From: Glandiceps talaboti
Taxonomy: Eukaryota; Hemichordata; Enteropneusta; Spengelidae
Assembly (NCBI RefSeq): GCF_964340395.1
Contig: NC_135568.1
Span: 8,423,780-8,487,779, forward strand
Length of the DNA: 64,000 nucleotides
Direction: 5' to 3'
Shown: positions 11,559 to 24,700 of the stretch, in pieces
How the letters are laid out: every line of letters starts with the position of its first letter
Numbering within the stretch: the stretch's first letter is position 1
Program-made: the position numbers and the translations under genes
The notes under the pieces: model-generated
What the model was told of the DNA's origin: nothing
The model's database searches: none
The model's input: only the letters and a program-made list of their open reading frames with translations

Positions 11559-14500
11559 GTAAGTTCATTGTTATCATTAATGTTAAGTCAGACCCGTTTC
11601 TATTGGTCTGTTTGATATTAATGTGGTATATGAGTAAAAAATTAAACTCTTAAAATGTTCTGTTACTTTGTTCAAGAAAACTGAAAATCAATTTTTCGTT
11701 GGATGTAATTATTGAGTACTTTTACTCTTAATCGACTGTGTACTCTGATGTAGCAGTATATATTTTCAGTGTAGATAGTTTAAACTGATAACATGTAGTC
11801 TTGGTTACCCAGACTCTCCCACATGGGGGCGCTGCCTACGAGACCTCCCCAAGCGAGAGTCTGGGGAAACCCCATCTCAACTCGCCCACACAGGAAGTAG
11901 CTCCTAGAGCAATGCATGCTGGGAATACTTCACATCCAACATTACAGGCTGAACGATTTAGGTACTTGACAGGTTATGAACTTATCACTTCTCAAGCGAG
12001 TGATGCATCTATATTACAACAGACAAGCCTTACTGTAAGTCCATTTTTTATGCCTTGGAAGAAATTTACTGTGGGACTTCCAGCGCAGGGTAATCAGAAT
12101 GTGGTTTCCCCAGACTTTTGTCTTGGTGGTCTATTAGAAGAACCCCCGCAGTGAGAGTCTGGGTAACTGAGATCAGATAATGTTATCTGTAGTCAGTTCT
12201 TACTTTGATAGTCTGATGTATGTTTATCGTTAGCCAGTTATTACTTTGATAGTCTGACGTATGTTTATTGTTAGTCAGTTCTTACCTTCAATTCTTCTCC
12301 ATAGACAAAGAAATAGGTGATGTGAGTAGTGAAGTTACTATCACAGGTGTAGATAGGTCAAAGGTCAGCGATGCAGTGTCTAGGGTTAGAGATACCCATG
12401 GTGGTATGAAGAGTACAGGTGTAGTATAGTATTACATAGTGTAGGCTAAATTATTACTCTACCCCCTCCCCCAAAGATATGAAGAGTAAATGTTAGTATA
12501 GGCTAAATTTACAATCTACCCTCCCCCTCATATCCCCTTCCCATCCCCAGTGATAACAGGAGGATAGGTACAGCATAGGCAAATCCAACCTACCTTCCTC
12601 AATAACCCCCCCCCCCCCCCCATCACCACCAACACCACCTCCCAGTGATATGAAAAGTGCTGATGTAAGCAGAAATTACTGCAAATTTGAAATGAGTACA
12701 TATCCATACCTACAGTCATCATTTGTGTCACCCATAGTCAACCAGAAAGCATGCACATCCAGATTTAGAGGTTGGCTACAAGTTCAGGGTTATCCCAAAT
12801 TTCTTTAAAATAGCTGAGAATATCAGTTATCCTATGATTGTGTGTGTACATGCGCTATGTTATCAAAACGTTCCTTTCCAAAATTATAGGGAAACGTTTT
12901 GATAGTAACAAGGTAAATGTTACCACTTTGTTTCTCAAGTTCAAAAATATTAGACAAATACAGTACTAAATAATCACACAATTTGTAAGGATATTAATTG
13001 GACTTATGCAGAAAGTTAACATTTTATGCATGGAAATATGTTATGCTAAAGTTGACCTTAACTACCAATGTGAGATTGCTAACAGAAACTTATTTTGAGT
13101 TGTGATGTAATTTTCTCACTCCTAACAGAACCAGTACCTAAACAAATCACAGTTGCTGTTATCAAACCTGATGCTGTTGCAGCTGGTCATGTCGGTTCAA
13201 TTGTTGAAAAGGTGAGTTTTCCTTCATTGAACCATTTTTGTATACAACTGTATTAATTACTGCTAGCAACTTAAATGTGATTTTGGATGATAACATAACA
13301 CCTCAGTATCTTGAATTCTCAAATGTAATAAAGCTGGTAATAAAGCTATACTGCGAATGTGGTCATGTGACTTGATCAGCCATATTAGGATTTCCTGCAA
13401 GTGTTTACGGGAAACCTCTTGTAATGACGTGACAAATATTTTAGTCTCTTTGTCTTGAGTTTAGACTTGAATTGCTCTTCATCTGAATAGCAATACATGT
13501 ATTTCAATTAAGTGCAGTCAAAACTACCAGTATACAAAATGTAAAGATTGAATTTTTGTAGAAGCAGGGCCCTTCGAGAACACCACATTGCAAATGATAT
13601 AATTGTAATTAGTCAAGTGTCTTCATTGTAGATTGACATACCTCATTTTGTTGTGTTCGTAGATGACTGGTGCTGGCTTAGAAATCCTAGCACAGGAAGA
13701 AAGGACACTCACTGAAGATGAAGCCAGGGAATTCTATGCTGTTCACAAAGAAGAGGTTTGTCATTGTCAACTTTTATAATCTACAAAGTTCAGTTCTGAA
13801 TTTTACTACATTTGACAGTCCACAGTCAAAATTAACAGTAGTCCATGGCACATAGACTATTAGTAAAACATTGTATCAAGACAACCAAATGAGCAGTAGT
13901 CCATGGCACATAGACTACTAAACATTGTATCTATACTACCAAATTTATGAGGTGGTAGTCTCTTAAACTAAAGAATAGTGGTGAAATTTGTAACTGCAAC
14001 AGTTCACTTGGCTAAATCTAACTGCCAAGGGTAGACATTAAATTCAAATCCAGTAGTATACATGTAACTGCCTTGTACTTTGTAGAAATCCATTAGTGTT
14101 CAGAAATCACGTCAGATCTCAGTCTTTTCCAACCAAGATGTGTTATTTCCAGTGTGTAGACCTGTAGCTCCTCAATCGTAAGCTCTTTTACTTACCATAA
14201 TGAATGACTTTCAATTATCAGGAACACTTTGAACAACTGGTTCAGTTTATGGCCAGCGGTCCTGTCCATACACTGGTATTAACAAAGGGAGATACTGGTG
14301 AAGGTGTGGTTCCTGAAGTCAGGGCATTGCTTGGTCCTGCTGATGTATTGATAGCCAAGGAGGAAGCGCCAGAAAGGTAGGGTTCCGTCTAACAGTGCAA
14401 AAGTCTTAGATAATATAGTCCTTAAAATTAGTACAGTTGATGACAATTTGATTAAAACTTCTTGAGCAAGGGAAAATAATTGTAATCATTCAGATTTATT

Positions 14501-17500
14501 CTGAAAAACTTTTCAAATTAGTATAAATTGTTGTTACACAAGGTTGAACCAGTGGTACAAATTCCATACAAGGAATGTTTCACCTGTTCAAATTTGTACT
14601 TTCACTGGCTTTACCACGGCGCTATTCAAATTGTTATCAACATTGAACAAACTAATTCTGTTATTTTAAAATATTAGTTACAATTAATTAACTCCTTGGG
14701 GGAGAATTTGGATTTGAAGCCCCATTTTTGTCACCTTCTGAATCTTAACACCATGTGTGCATGAAGCTGATGATCAGTGATTGTATTTGTTGCCAAAGTT
14801 GGGGTATGGTCATTTCAGTTTATTTAACAGACAATTTTTAACCATGGCCTTTTTTGTCAATGTTTATTTGACTATTTCAGCATTTGGAAACATTTTATTA
14901 ATTAACATGTTATTGTTGAATTTCTTGCCCTTATAGTTTGAGAGCTGTATATGGTACAGACACAATAACTAATGCACTCCATGCAGCAGACTCTGAGGAA
15001 ACAGCAGCAAGGTGAGAATAGAATTTAAATTTTCCTGTTTACACATACCAGATGTGCACCCCTGTAGTTATATCACCAACATACATCTACCTGTACTTTT
15101 AAAATTAGTGACATCCCAGATTAATTTAAACATTTTCTCGGACCCTTTCTTATTTCTGCAGAGAATTAGCATTCTTCTATCCAAGCTTCTCAGTACCTGT
15201 AGTACCTGGTACTGGCCCACCACCTAAAATGGAAAGAACTCTTGCTATTATCAGACCAGATGCCCTTAGAGAACACAAAGGTAAGAAGGAAAACAAGTCA
15301 TATTCATTGTTTCTGTTACAGGAGATTTCATCTTGGCTAGACTGTAAGATATGTCATGTTGTTCAACCACTGAGTGATGAGTGCTCACTGTTAGCGTGGC
15401 ACGAATGTCTTGATCTTACAGACTACGTCTTAGCTTGCAAATGCATATACCAAGATGAGAGAGACTGATCACAATAAAGTTTTGTGCGGAGATAGAGACA
15501 ATAAAGATAACATACAAACATCTCTTACACATACTCTGTGTCATTATGCATTAAAACAAGCAGTAAATCAACAGATAATAATTTTATCAACTGTTTTATT
15601 TTAGATGCCATTCTTGACAAAGTACAAGAAGCTGGTTTTGAGGTGGCACTACAGAAAGAGATCCAATTAACGGAAGACCAGGCCAAGGAATTCTACAAAG
15701 AGCACGAAGGACAGGAATACTTTGATGCACTTGTAGCAAATATGACCAGGTCAGGTTTACAGTTATAAAATTGATCCATTTGCCGTGAATTTTGTCAGGT
15801 TGATTGTGATATTTATAAAACCCAAGACACAAAATATAGAAACTGGATGGAGATATGTAGTATAAAGTGCAGATATATCTACTTCATCTACACTAATTCA
15901 TGCCAATTATGGACAGTTACAGAGACATTTCTTCTGCCTAGCAGTTATTTTATTTATCTGGAGCTATAATGTCACAATGTGTGTAGTTTATATCTTAATG
16001 TGTTTTAGAATTTGTGTAAGTGGACTTTTATGTGATTGTCGATTTGATGTACGAGAGCCTCAATGGAACGAAGCCGACCCTGCAACACTCTGCATTGTTT
16101 GTAACACTTATTGAGTTACCCTGAATAAAGATATTTTAAAATAATAATAATAATGATAACTAATTCATGACAGAATCTATATTCTGCTACTGGACAACTT
16201 TTGAAAGACTGTAGTACAGCCAATCAAACACAACTTGAGACCATGGAAAAGAGTGATATTTTGAATAGTCATAATTCATTATGTTAAAAAGACAGCTACT
16301 CATTTTTTCAACTTTAAAACTACTCACATTTACTAGAACTTTGACAAAGGACAGTTTTTGCTCAGCATGTACTATAGTATTCCATATGTTGACATGTGTT
16401 ACTGACATGCATTGCTTTGTTTGTACATACAGTGGTCCAGTATTACTTCTAGGCATGGCAAAGGAAGATGCAATACAGACATGGAGAGATATGTTAGGAC
16501 CTAAAGAACCAGAAGATGCTAAACAACATGCACCAGACAGGTAATGGGATGTCAGTGGGTGTCAGTGAGAGGGTAAATTGTGTATAGTGGATAATTTTCA
16601 ACTGCCAAATTTCTGGTTGGAGACCAAGTTTTATTTAGTTGTCCTGAGTTAGTAGCTCGGTTACATGTATCTTAAAATTGGACTCTGAGTGTTTACGTGT
16701 TCCGAGTTAGTGGCTCAGTTTTCTTAGAATTGGACCCTTAGTATGTAAGTGTTGTGAGTTGGTGTCTCAGTTTTCTTAGAATTGGACCCTTAGTATGTAA
16801 GTGTTGTGAGTTGGTGGCTCAGTTTCCTTAGAATTGGACCCTTAGTGTGTAAATGTTGTGAGTTGGTGGCTCAGTTTTCTTAGAATTGGACCCTTAGTGT
16901 GTAAGTGTTGTGAGTTGGTGGCTTGGTTTTCTTAGAATTAGACCCTTAGTGTGTAAGTGTTGTGAGTTGGTGGCTCAGTTTTCTTAGAATTGGACCCTTA
17001 GTGTGTAAGTGTTGCGAGTTGGTGACTTGGTTTTCTTAGAATTGGACCCTTAGTGTGTAAGTGTTGTGAGTTGGTGGCTCAGTTTTCTTAGAATTGGACC
17101 CTTAGTGTGTAAGTGTTGTGAGTTGGTGGCTTGGTTTTCTTAGAATTGGACCCTTAGTGTGTAAGTGTTGTGAGTTGATGGCTCAGTTTTCTTAGAATTG
17201 GACCCTTAGTGTGTAAGTGTTGTGAGTTGGTGGCTTGGTTTTCTTAGAATTGGACCCTTAGTGTGTAAGTGTTGCGAGTTGGTGGCTTGGTTTTTAGAAT
17301 TGGACCCTTAGTGTGTAAGTGTTGTGAGTTGGTGGCTTGGTTTTCTTAGAATTGGACCCTTAGTGTGTAAGTGTTGTGAGTTGGTGGCTTTGTTTTCTTA
17401 GAATTGGACCCTGAGTGTGTAAGTGTCCTGAATTAGTGGCTCAGTTTTCTTATCATTGGACCCTGAAGCGTGCATGTGTGTGTGAAGGGGATGACTGCTG

Positions 17501-20500
17501 TGCAGTTCAGTATGGAAGGTGTATGTAATACACGACCTTTGATGGCCTGTCTTTCCTCCACAGATTCAGGGTGCAATTATATATAGGTGTTCTTGTTGAT
17601 ACATTTCACATGATCTTCAATGATCTTTGTTGGCCTGCCTTTTCTCCACAGTTTGAGGGCGCAATTCAGTGTAGAAGGTGTTCCTGTTAATACATTACAC
17701 GGTAGTGATTCACCGGAAGAAGCTGAAAAAGAAATCAATTATTTCTTCCCCTTGCAGCAAACACTTGCTGTTATTAAACCCGATGCAGTAGAGGAACACA
17801 AAGGTAGAAACTTTTGTATTTACTGTAAACGTAGGAAAATACAGTCATGTGAGTAAAAGAAGGGACAGAGATTATGACAAATTAAAGTATAGAGAGTAAG
17901 AGTAAAATCGCATATTTAAAATTTGCACAATGAAAATACCAAGTTACTCAATTTGTTGGCTTGGAGGGTAAAACATTCTGTCTAAATTTGTCTAATTGTG
18001 CAAAAGTTTCTACACATTTGATCTTCAATATATACATCGCAAGACTTTGGTTTGACAGTTGGTTTTTGTTTCCCTTCTGAACTCAGATGTCTGTATTTTC
18101 TACTAATAACTCTTGAGTACGATAATCACAATCCATGTCTGTGTGTGTATTTTTTTCTTTTTAGTTTACGTGCCCAATTTACAGTAGGTGAAGTCAATGC
18201 ACTTCATGGTAGTGACACCGTAGACAATGCCAGCAAGGAAATTAACTACTTTTTCCCAGTTGAAAACACGTTAGCTGTGATCAAACCTGATGCAGCAGGC
18301 GAACAGAAAGGTAGACTAACAGAAGCCTGGCTTCTGACATAGCATAACAGTTCTCCATGGCTTCATCCTTGTCGGCTACCGTAGGCTTTACTTCAGTCCA
18401 TCACATTTTCCATTGCTTTGCATCGCTTAATTGTACCAACTCAAACTTGATTTACAACCAAATAACTCATTTCTTTGTTTTGGAATCATATTATGTCGTA
18501 GTTTTGAACTCAAAGCATTGATTCTCATATATTTCAACTAAATCACAATGCCGTCATCAGCTGTTAATCACCCGTCCCTGAACGGTGTGAGGGGAGGGAA
18601 AACATGGTAGTATACAATGACTTTCTGTTGTTACTGGCCAAGTCTCTGCCTTCAAACAGTGTACAAAACCTATAACGTCAGCTGTTATTTGCATCCCCTT
18701 GGATGGGATGAATAGATGGAAATACTGGTAGTATTCACAACACCATCCTGCTGTCATTGGACAGGTCTGCATCATTGTGCAAAAAGTGTTATACAACCAG
18801 CTGTTATTTGCCTGCCCCAGTATGGGATAAGGGAATGGAAATACGGGTAGTATACAATACCTTCCCTCTGTTATTGGACAGTTCAGTTTTGTCATTGAAA
18901 AGTGTTCAGTAAACAGCTGATGAATGCTAGCTTGGGGATTTAGTTTGAATACACAAGATATCAATATTCTGAGTTCAGAACTACAACATAATACATAACA
19001 TAGACGTCATCCCTGCATGAACATAGTTTAATTACTAGTTCTACCTTGAGTAGACACCAGATAAAAAAATTTGAAACCTGCCAAATGCTAAATACTCAAT
19101 GCACTACACAATGGTAAATGGCGTAGAAATGTCCTTCATGCCTCAAACCACTATAGTGGTCTGAATTCACGCATAGCATGGCAAATTGACAGTTTCTAAA
19201 ACTCTTGTATGAAAAATTGATCAATATAAGTGACAAACACATGCACTGGCTGTAAACTGACAAAATTTGGCTTATTACTATTAAAGTCTATCTGCTCTTT
19301 AGTGTGAATCTGCTTTCATTCTATGCATGTGGTACAGAAATTATCATCAATATATCACTCGGAATGTCTAGAATTGAAAAAAAAAAATCATCTAAGCACT
19401 AGAAAATTCCAGGATTCCCCCCCAAAATCCACTATTAACACAACATCACAAGATGTATGTCTTGTCCCCACCTTTCATATACACTTTACAAATAGTTTTT
19501 AAAGCATGAGACATTGGATGAAGCCATAGAGAAATCAACTTCACAGAGTGACAGCATAACATGACAGGCCATGGCTTGTGTATCCCGCAACTAATAAAAT
19601 ACATTAACCCCCGCCACCAATGCCGCAGAGTTTGCTAAAATGTACTATAATATAATGCACATGGTGTTTGTTGTATGCTATTCTGTACTCACACAGATAA
19701 CATCACCATTGAGTGAACAGGAACACCTAAATTATGAATGTATCTCCTAAAATAAGGAAAACATCACATAAAATTTACCTTTATTTAATTTTATGCCAAT
19801 GAATTAAGGGTTGTCGGTGGCCGAGTAGTTAGCTCGTACGGCTCTTACCTCTGCAAACTGGGTTCAAACCTGCCAGGCGTTGTTTACCATGCTGAAAGTA
19901 AGAAGAGTGTCATTCAGTTTGACTCTACCATACAATGCAGGTTTTCCCCGAGTATTCCGGTTTCCTCCTGTACTAACACTGAACTAAAGGAACCTATAAA
20001 TGGGGCTAGCTCCCATTGTTCATTCAATAAATGAATAAAAAAATGAATACTCATAGTTTCTAGTGACATTGAGAGTACTGCAAATAGCTAAGAAAGACAC
20101 ATCATACTTTTGTTTTGAAGAAATCAAAGTCCGCTTCAACTACAGCATATATGTAGCATGTAGCAAGCACTCTTGAAACTAGAACTAACGTGAAACAAAC
20201 TGAGCTTTAAGCCAGTGTGGTTTACAAAAGAGACACTTACAACAACTATATAAGCTATTTTTTGTATCATGAATAATAAGAATGAACATGTTTTGTACCT
20301 TTGATGGCATAAAAGTATAAAGAGAAAAGGTTTAAAATTTACAATAAGCAGAAATCTATTGACTAAATGGGACAGGAATGAAAAGAAAAGTGTCTATACT
20401 GCTATGGTATAAAAATTTGAATGTACTACACATGGTTGTGAAACAAATTGTTACTGTATTACATTCAATGCATAAAGTTCAAAACAAAATGTACATAGCG

Positions 20501-21640
20501 TAAATTTATTTAAACTTTCTGACTTTTGGGTATACTCTGTAATGAAAAATTGTTTTATTTAGTCATAATGATGGATAATATGTTTATTTGTCAGTCACAA
20601 CATAGTAAGGGAGGGTAACATCAAATTTGGGTGTCATAGGAAATGGCTGTTTGTCAGTGTTGTGTCAAATTGGCATAGAGGGCACACTGTTAAAAGTGAG
20701 GTTGGCCTAGGCATTGCTAACCAGGTGACGACAAAAAGGGGCAGCTCAAAAAAAGATGGGGGGGGGGTGTAGCTCAATTGACTGTCATGATAGTATACTT
20801 AGTGTTAATATAGACTAGGATAGCATACTCTGTTGGCTGTAGTGACCCTCCATTCCCCCCATAACAGCCATGGCCTGTCTAATCTGCTTGCAACAAATCA
20901 ATCAAATTGTTCAAATAAAAAGGCATATTATCCAGTTCCTGTTCTCCAATAGCTGTTCTTTCAGTTCCTTGCATGATTCCTGACCCAAAAACTTCATGGT
21001 TGCTGCATGAAACCAGCTCCCCTAGTCTACCTCTGAGTCTAATACCCAGTACCCCCTAGTCGTAAATTGTTCCTTGTCACAGGAATACCTCTTCTGTGTG
21101 CTGTGTGCATCTTGTTATCTTGTCTCTTGTTGCTATGTGTGTCCCATGCATGTAGTGAAATGTCACCCATAGTTTCTTGTCACTTGTCTGTGTCTGTTTT
21201 TGAGAAGTAGTATTCCTAAAATTGCACCAGTCATGACATGACTTATTTTAAAACATATGGTCTTTAGATCATACACACTGTGTGCAGTGATGTGAACATC
21301 TCAGAAAATTGAATTGCGTACTAGGTATATTACAAACACAAATTTTGAAAGTACCAAGACTGAAATTAATAACATTATACCACAGACCCTACATGGAATT
21401 CTATATAAATTATACACACAAATAAATACTTCTGAAAGCACCATGATGGAGAATTTTTTTTCAGAAGAGTCATAGGGTCAACAATCAACTTTAAAACCAA
21501 CTGTTTACTTTGTCTTATAAACAATATATACCTAGAAAATACATACTGAAACATTTCAGGATTTACATCATGAATTTGTCAAAACAATAGATTTGAAAAA
21601 AATGAGAAATTGATTGGTGTAATATATAATTATATATATA

Positions 21641-21736
<96 letters not shown>

Positions 21737-24700
21737 TATTATATATATATTTATGTAATCAGCATGCATATAAGAATATATTTTTTTCATGATGAATAAA
21801 GTGATATTTTCTGTTTTAAAAGAGGCTGTATTCTAAGCATACATCTCATATATCATGCTGTTACTTAACCTTTGCTATTCATTTAAATTCATAAATTTAC
21901 CATTTTTCATCATTAATATTATTTTAAATATTTTCATTTTGAAACTTTTACCCCATACTTTGTGTTTAATTAATTATACTCTATTGAGACAAAACTCTCA
22001 AAAGATTTTTTTTAAAGTTAACATAGAGTTAGAATATTTGAGATATACTGGTATCTCTCTTATGAATGATACAATATATTATGAAATTTATTTCAAAGTG
22101 TTTAGTTGTGTGTAAATTCCTACCAATGATGTATCAGCATAATTATTTCACTGGTTCCTTAGCTTTCATTGTGTTGTATATCATCTTAGCATTTACAAAC
22201 CACAATTTATGTTTCTTTATACATTCATATGTTACAATGTAATTGGTGTTGTAATTCATCTCGGCTTAGAATACAACCTTTCAGTTCGTAGTTTGTAATC
22301 TATTTTGTAGCAGACAGTATACACATTCTGATAGTACAAATTAATATCGTTGAAAAATCATACGATTATGAATGTAAATTATATAGAAATCGTTGAATTT
22401 GTATTTATTAGTTTATGTATAGTGCTAGTACCTATTAGATGTAGACTATGTGTGATATCATTTTCTGTTCTTAGCTTCCTCTTTATTGCCTGAAAAAATG
22501 TAAATGATATTACAGTCTTTAAATCTGTTAATGTAAAATTGGTCAACTTTTTCCAATTTATGTATATTGTTAATGTAAATTATGAAAAGTTGGTAGTGAA
22601 AATGCAACTGTGTAGAATTTTATAACTGTAGTGTTATTTAGAATGATTCCTTCACCAAATCTTCTGTCGTGTTAGTACATAACAGTAACAAGGTAAGTTC
22701 ATGCAGGGACAGAATGGTGAAAGAGTTGATTTGTAATGAAAATTGACAAAGAGACCTTTCCAGTAAATCATGCCCTCTAGTGATGTGAAAATTGGTAAAG
22801 ATACCTTTCCAATAAAGTATGCCATCTTGTGGTAATTTATGGAGAGGTGAGGGGAGTGGTCACACATGAAACATAAATACTGAACTCTTGTCATCTAGTA
22901 CATAATGCCAGACTATTTCACAGGTATATTTCTGAAAGGTTTCGTACCTCAGCAGGCGTTTTTGGCAAACTTGATTCAGGTTCTTTGCATTAAAACTATA
23001 GAATTTATAATCTAGTAAATCAAGACTTTGTACCAGAAAGTACATTATGCACAACACTGATTTGTTTGATAGAGGGCATCATTTACTTGAAGGGTCTATT
23101 AAGTTTACATTTCTGTTGAAGTTCGCTTTCTTAGTGACATACTCATCACTATCTTGTATATTCTACCTAAACAGAAGCCATCTTAGAAAGGATAAAGGAA
23201 GCAGGTTTTAATATCGCCGTATCTAAGGAAACACAGCTAACAAAGGAACTTGCACAACAACTTTATAAAGAACACGAAGGCAAAGAATTTTATGAAAGTC
23301 TTACAGATCATATGTCAAGGTATTGTACAATAATTAGTGGATAACTTTCCACTTAGTGTGGTCCGTTAGGACATGTTATACAACCAAGATAATCATTGTG
23401 TCCAAAGTAAAGTAAACACATCATGATATGAAACATCATCACTCCAAACCCCCTCCCTTCTCTCAAGTCCTCAAGTGAAAGCCCCTAACAGTTACTTATG
23501 ATTTCCTGTGCTGAGCAACTTAACAAGTCAAAACAATAATCCACATCTTAAACAACTTGCTCTGCTTAAGCATAAATTGACCTGTTTCCCAATGATCTAC
23601 TGTATAGAGAAATGTGCAAAAACTTAGATTCTCAGTTAGCTTTGTAAGTAAATGAAAACCAAATATTTGTAGGTAGGAACAGGTTTACAAACTTACAGCG
23701 ATTGTTTTTCCCTCCCTGCATTACATTTTATATTCCATATCAATTATCACTAATTTCTTATAATTTGCCTGCGACAACACTACCATGACTATCATAGTTG
23801 TCTGTTACAATTACAAAATACCCCATGATTTGATTAGTCTAAAAAAAACCCTTAGATTGAACACTTATGTATACAATTTACTTTGAACTCAGTGTTTAAT
23901 GATCTTGGTTTCGTGTGGCATAGAGTTAAAAGTGTGTTCATAGCTCTGTACACTACTGTTTTAAAGTTTTGCCACACAGGTATGATTTCACATGTCTTCT
24001 TCATTATAAATTTTGTATATTGTCTTGATAATACACTGGCCACTGAGGTTACTCTGTGTACGTTGAGCGGGTGGGTGTGTCAATACCACGATTACTGAAT
24101 GTTTGTATTCCCACATAGATATCACATCACTTTTAAGTTACTTTTTGTCACATTTTGATCACCTGACAAAAATAATGACACAAAAGCACTATTTTATTAT
24201 TCATGTCCAGTCACAGTTGTGGGGTTTTATTTTTTCATGTATTATGGAGTAAAGGTTTTTGTGCAATATTCACCATTTTCCAACATTATTTTGAGGCACT
24301 GAAATTGTTTTTTTTTTTTTTTTTCAATGGTCATTTAACGGTAACCTATCACAGTATCAGTTGTTAGTGATAAATCCACTCATAGAAATTTTCACAAGTA
24401 ACTACCCATAAATGTTTGTCTCAACTGTCCAAATGTTCAATTTTTATGCACTCCATCAGGGCACTTAGTTAAAAAATATGTAAAATTTGAAAGTTACCTG
24501 TTCTAGTCCCCATGCACAACCAACACAGTATAACTTGGCATTGTATTAATGGTGTAATAGTCATGGAAAGTACAGCTAAATCAGTAACTGTTTACCAGAA
24601 GACTGTACATAACATACACATTTACGATCAGAGTCAATCATTTTGCAATTTTAGGTTGTTGTTTCACTTGATAAATAACAACATCTTTACTACTGAACAC

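Larger units (their letters stand above)
18993..23174. other. Remainder of the long intron after exon 13b
   Basis: Apart from the SINE and the TA tract this is AT-rich sequence. There is a C-run near 19418 and a short two-copy repeat near 22730-22840 (words like ACCTTTCCAGTAAATCATGC). No exon with family resemblance to NDK or to the tail was seen. Confidence 0.55.

Noticed and set aside
11801-12154. 117-codon ORF as an extra coding exon of the dynein-arm gene
   Set aside because: It lies inside an element with terminal inverted repeats. The flanking exons 11462-11558 and 12305-12418 join in frame without it.
19805-19880. tRNA gene
   Set aside because: A- and B-box-like words are present, but acceptor and anticodon stems do not form and the segment continues into a SINE body with target-site duplications.
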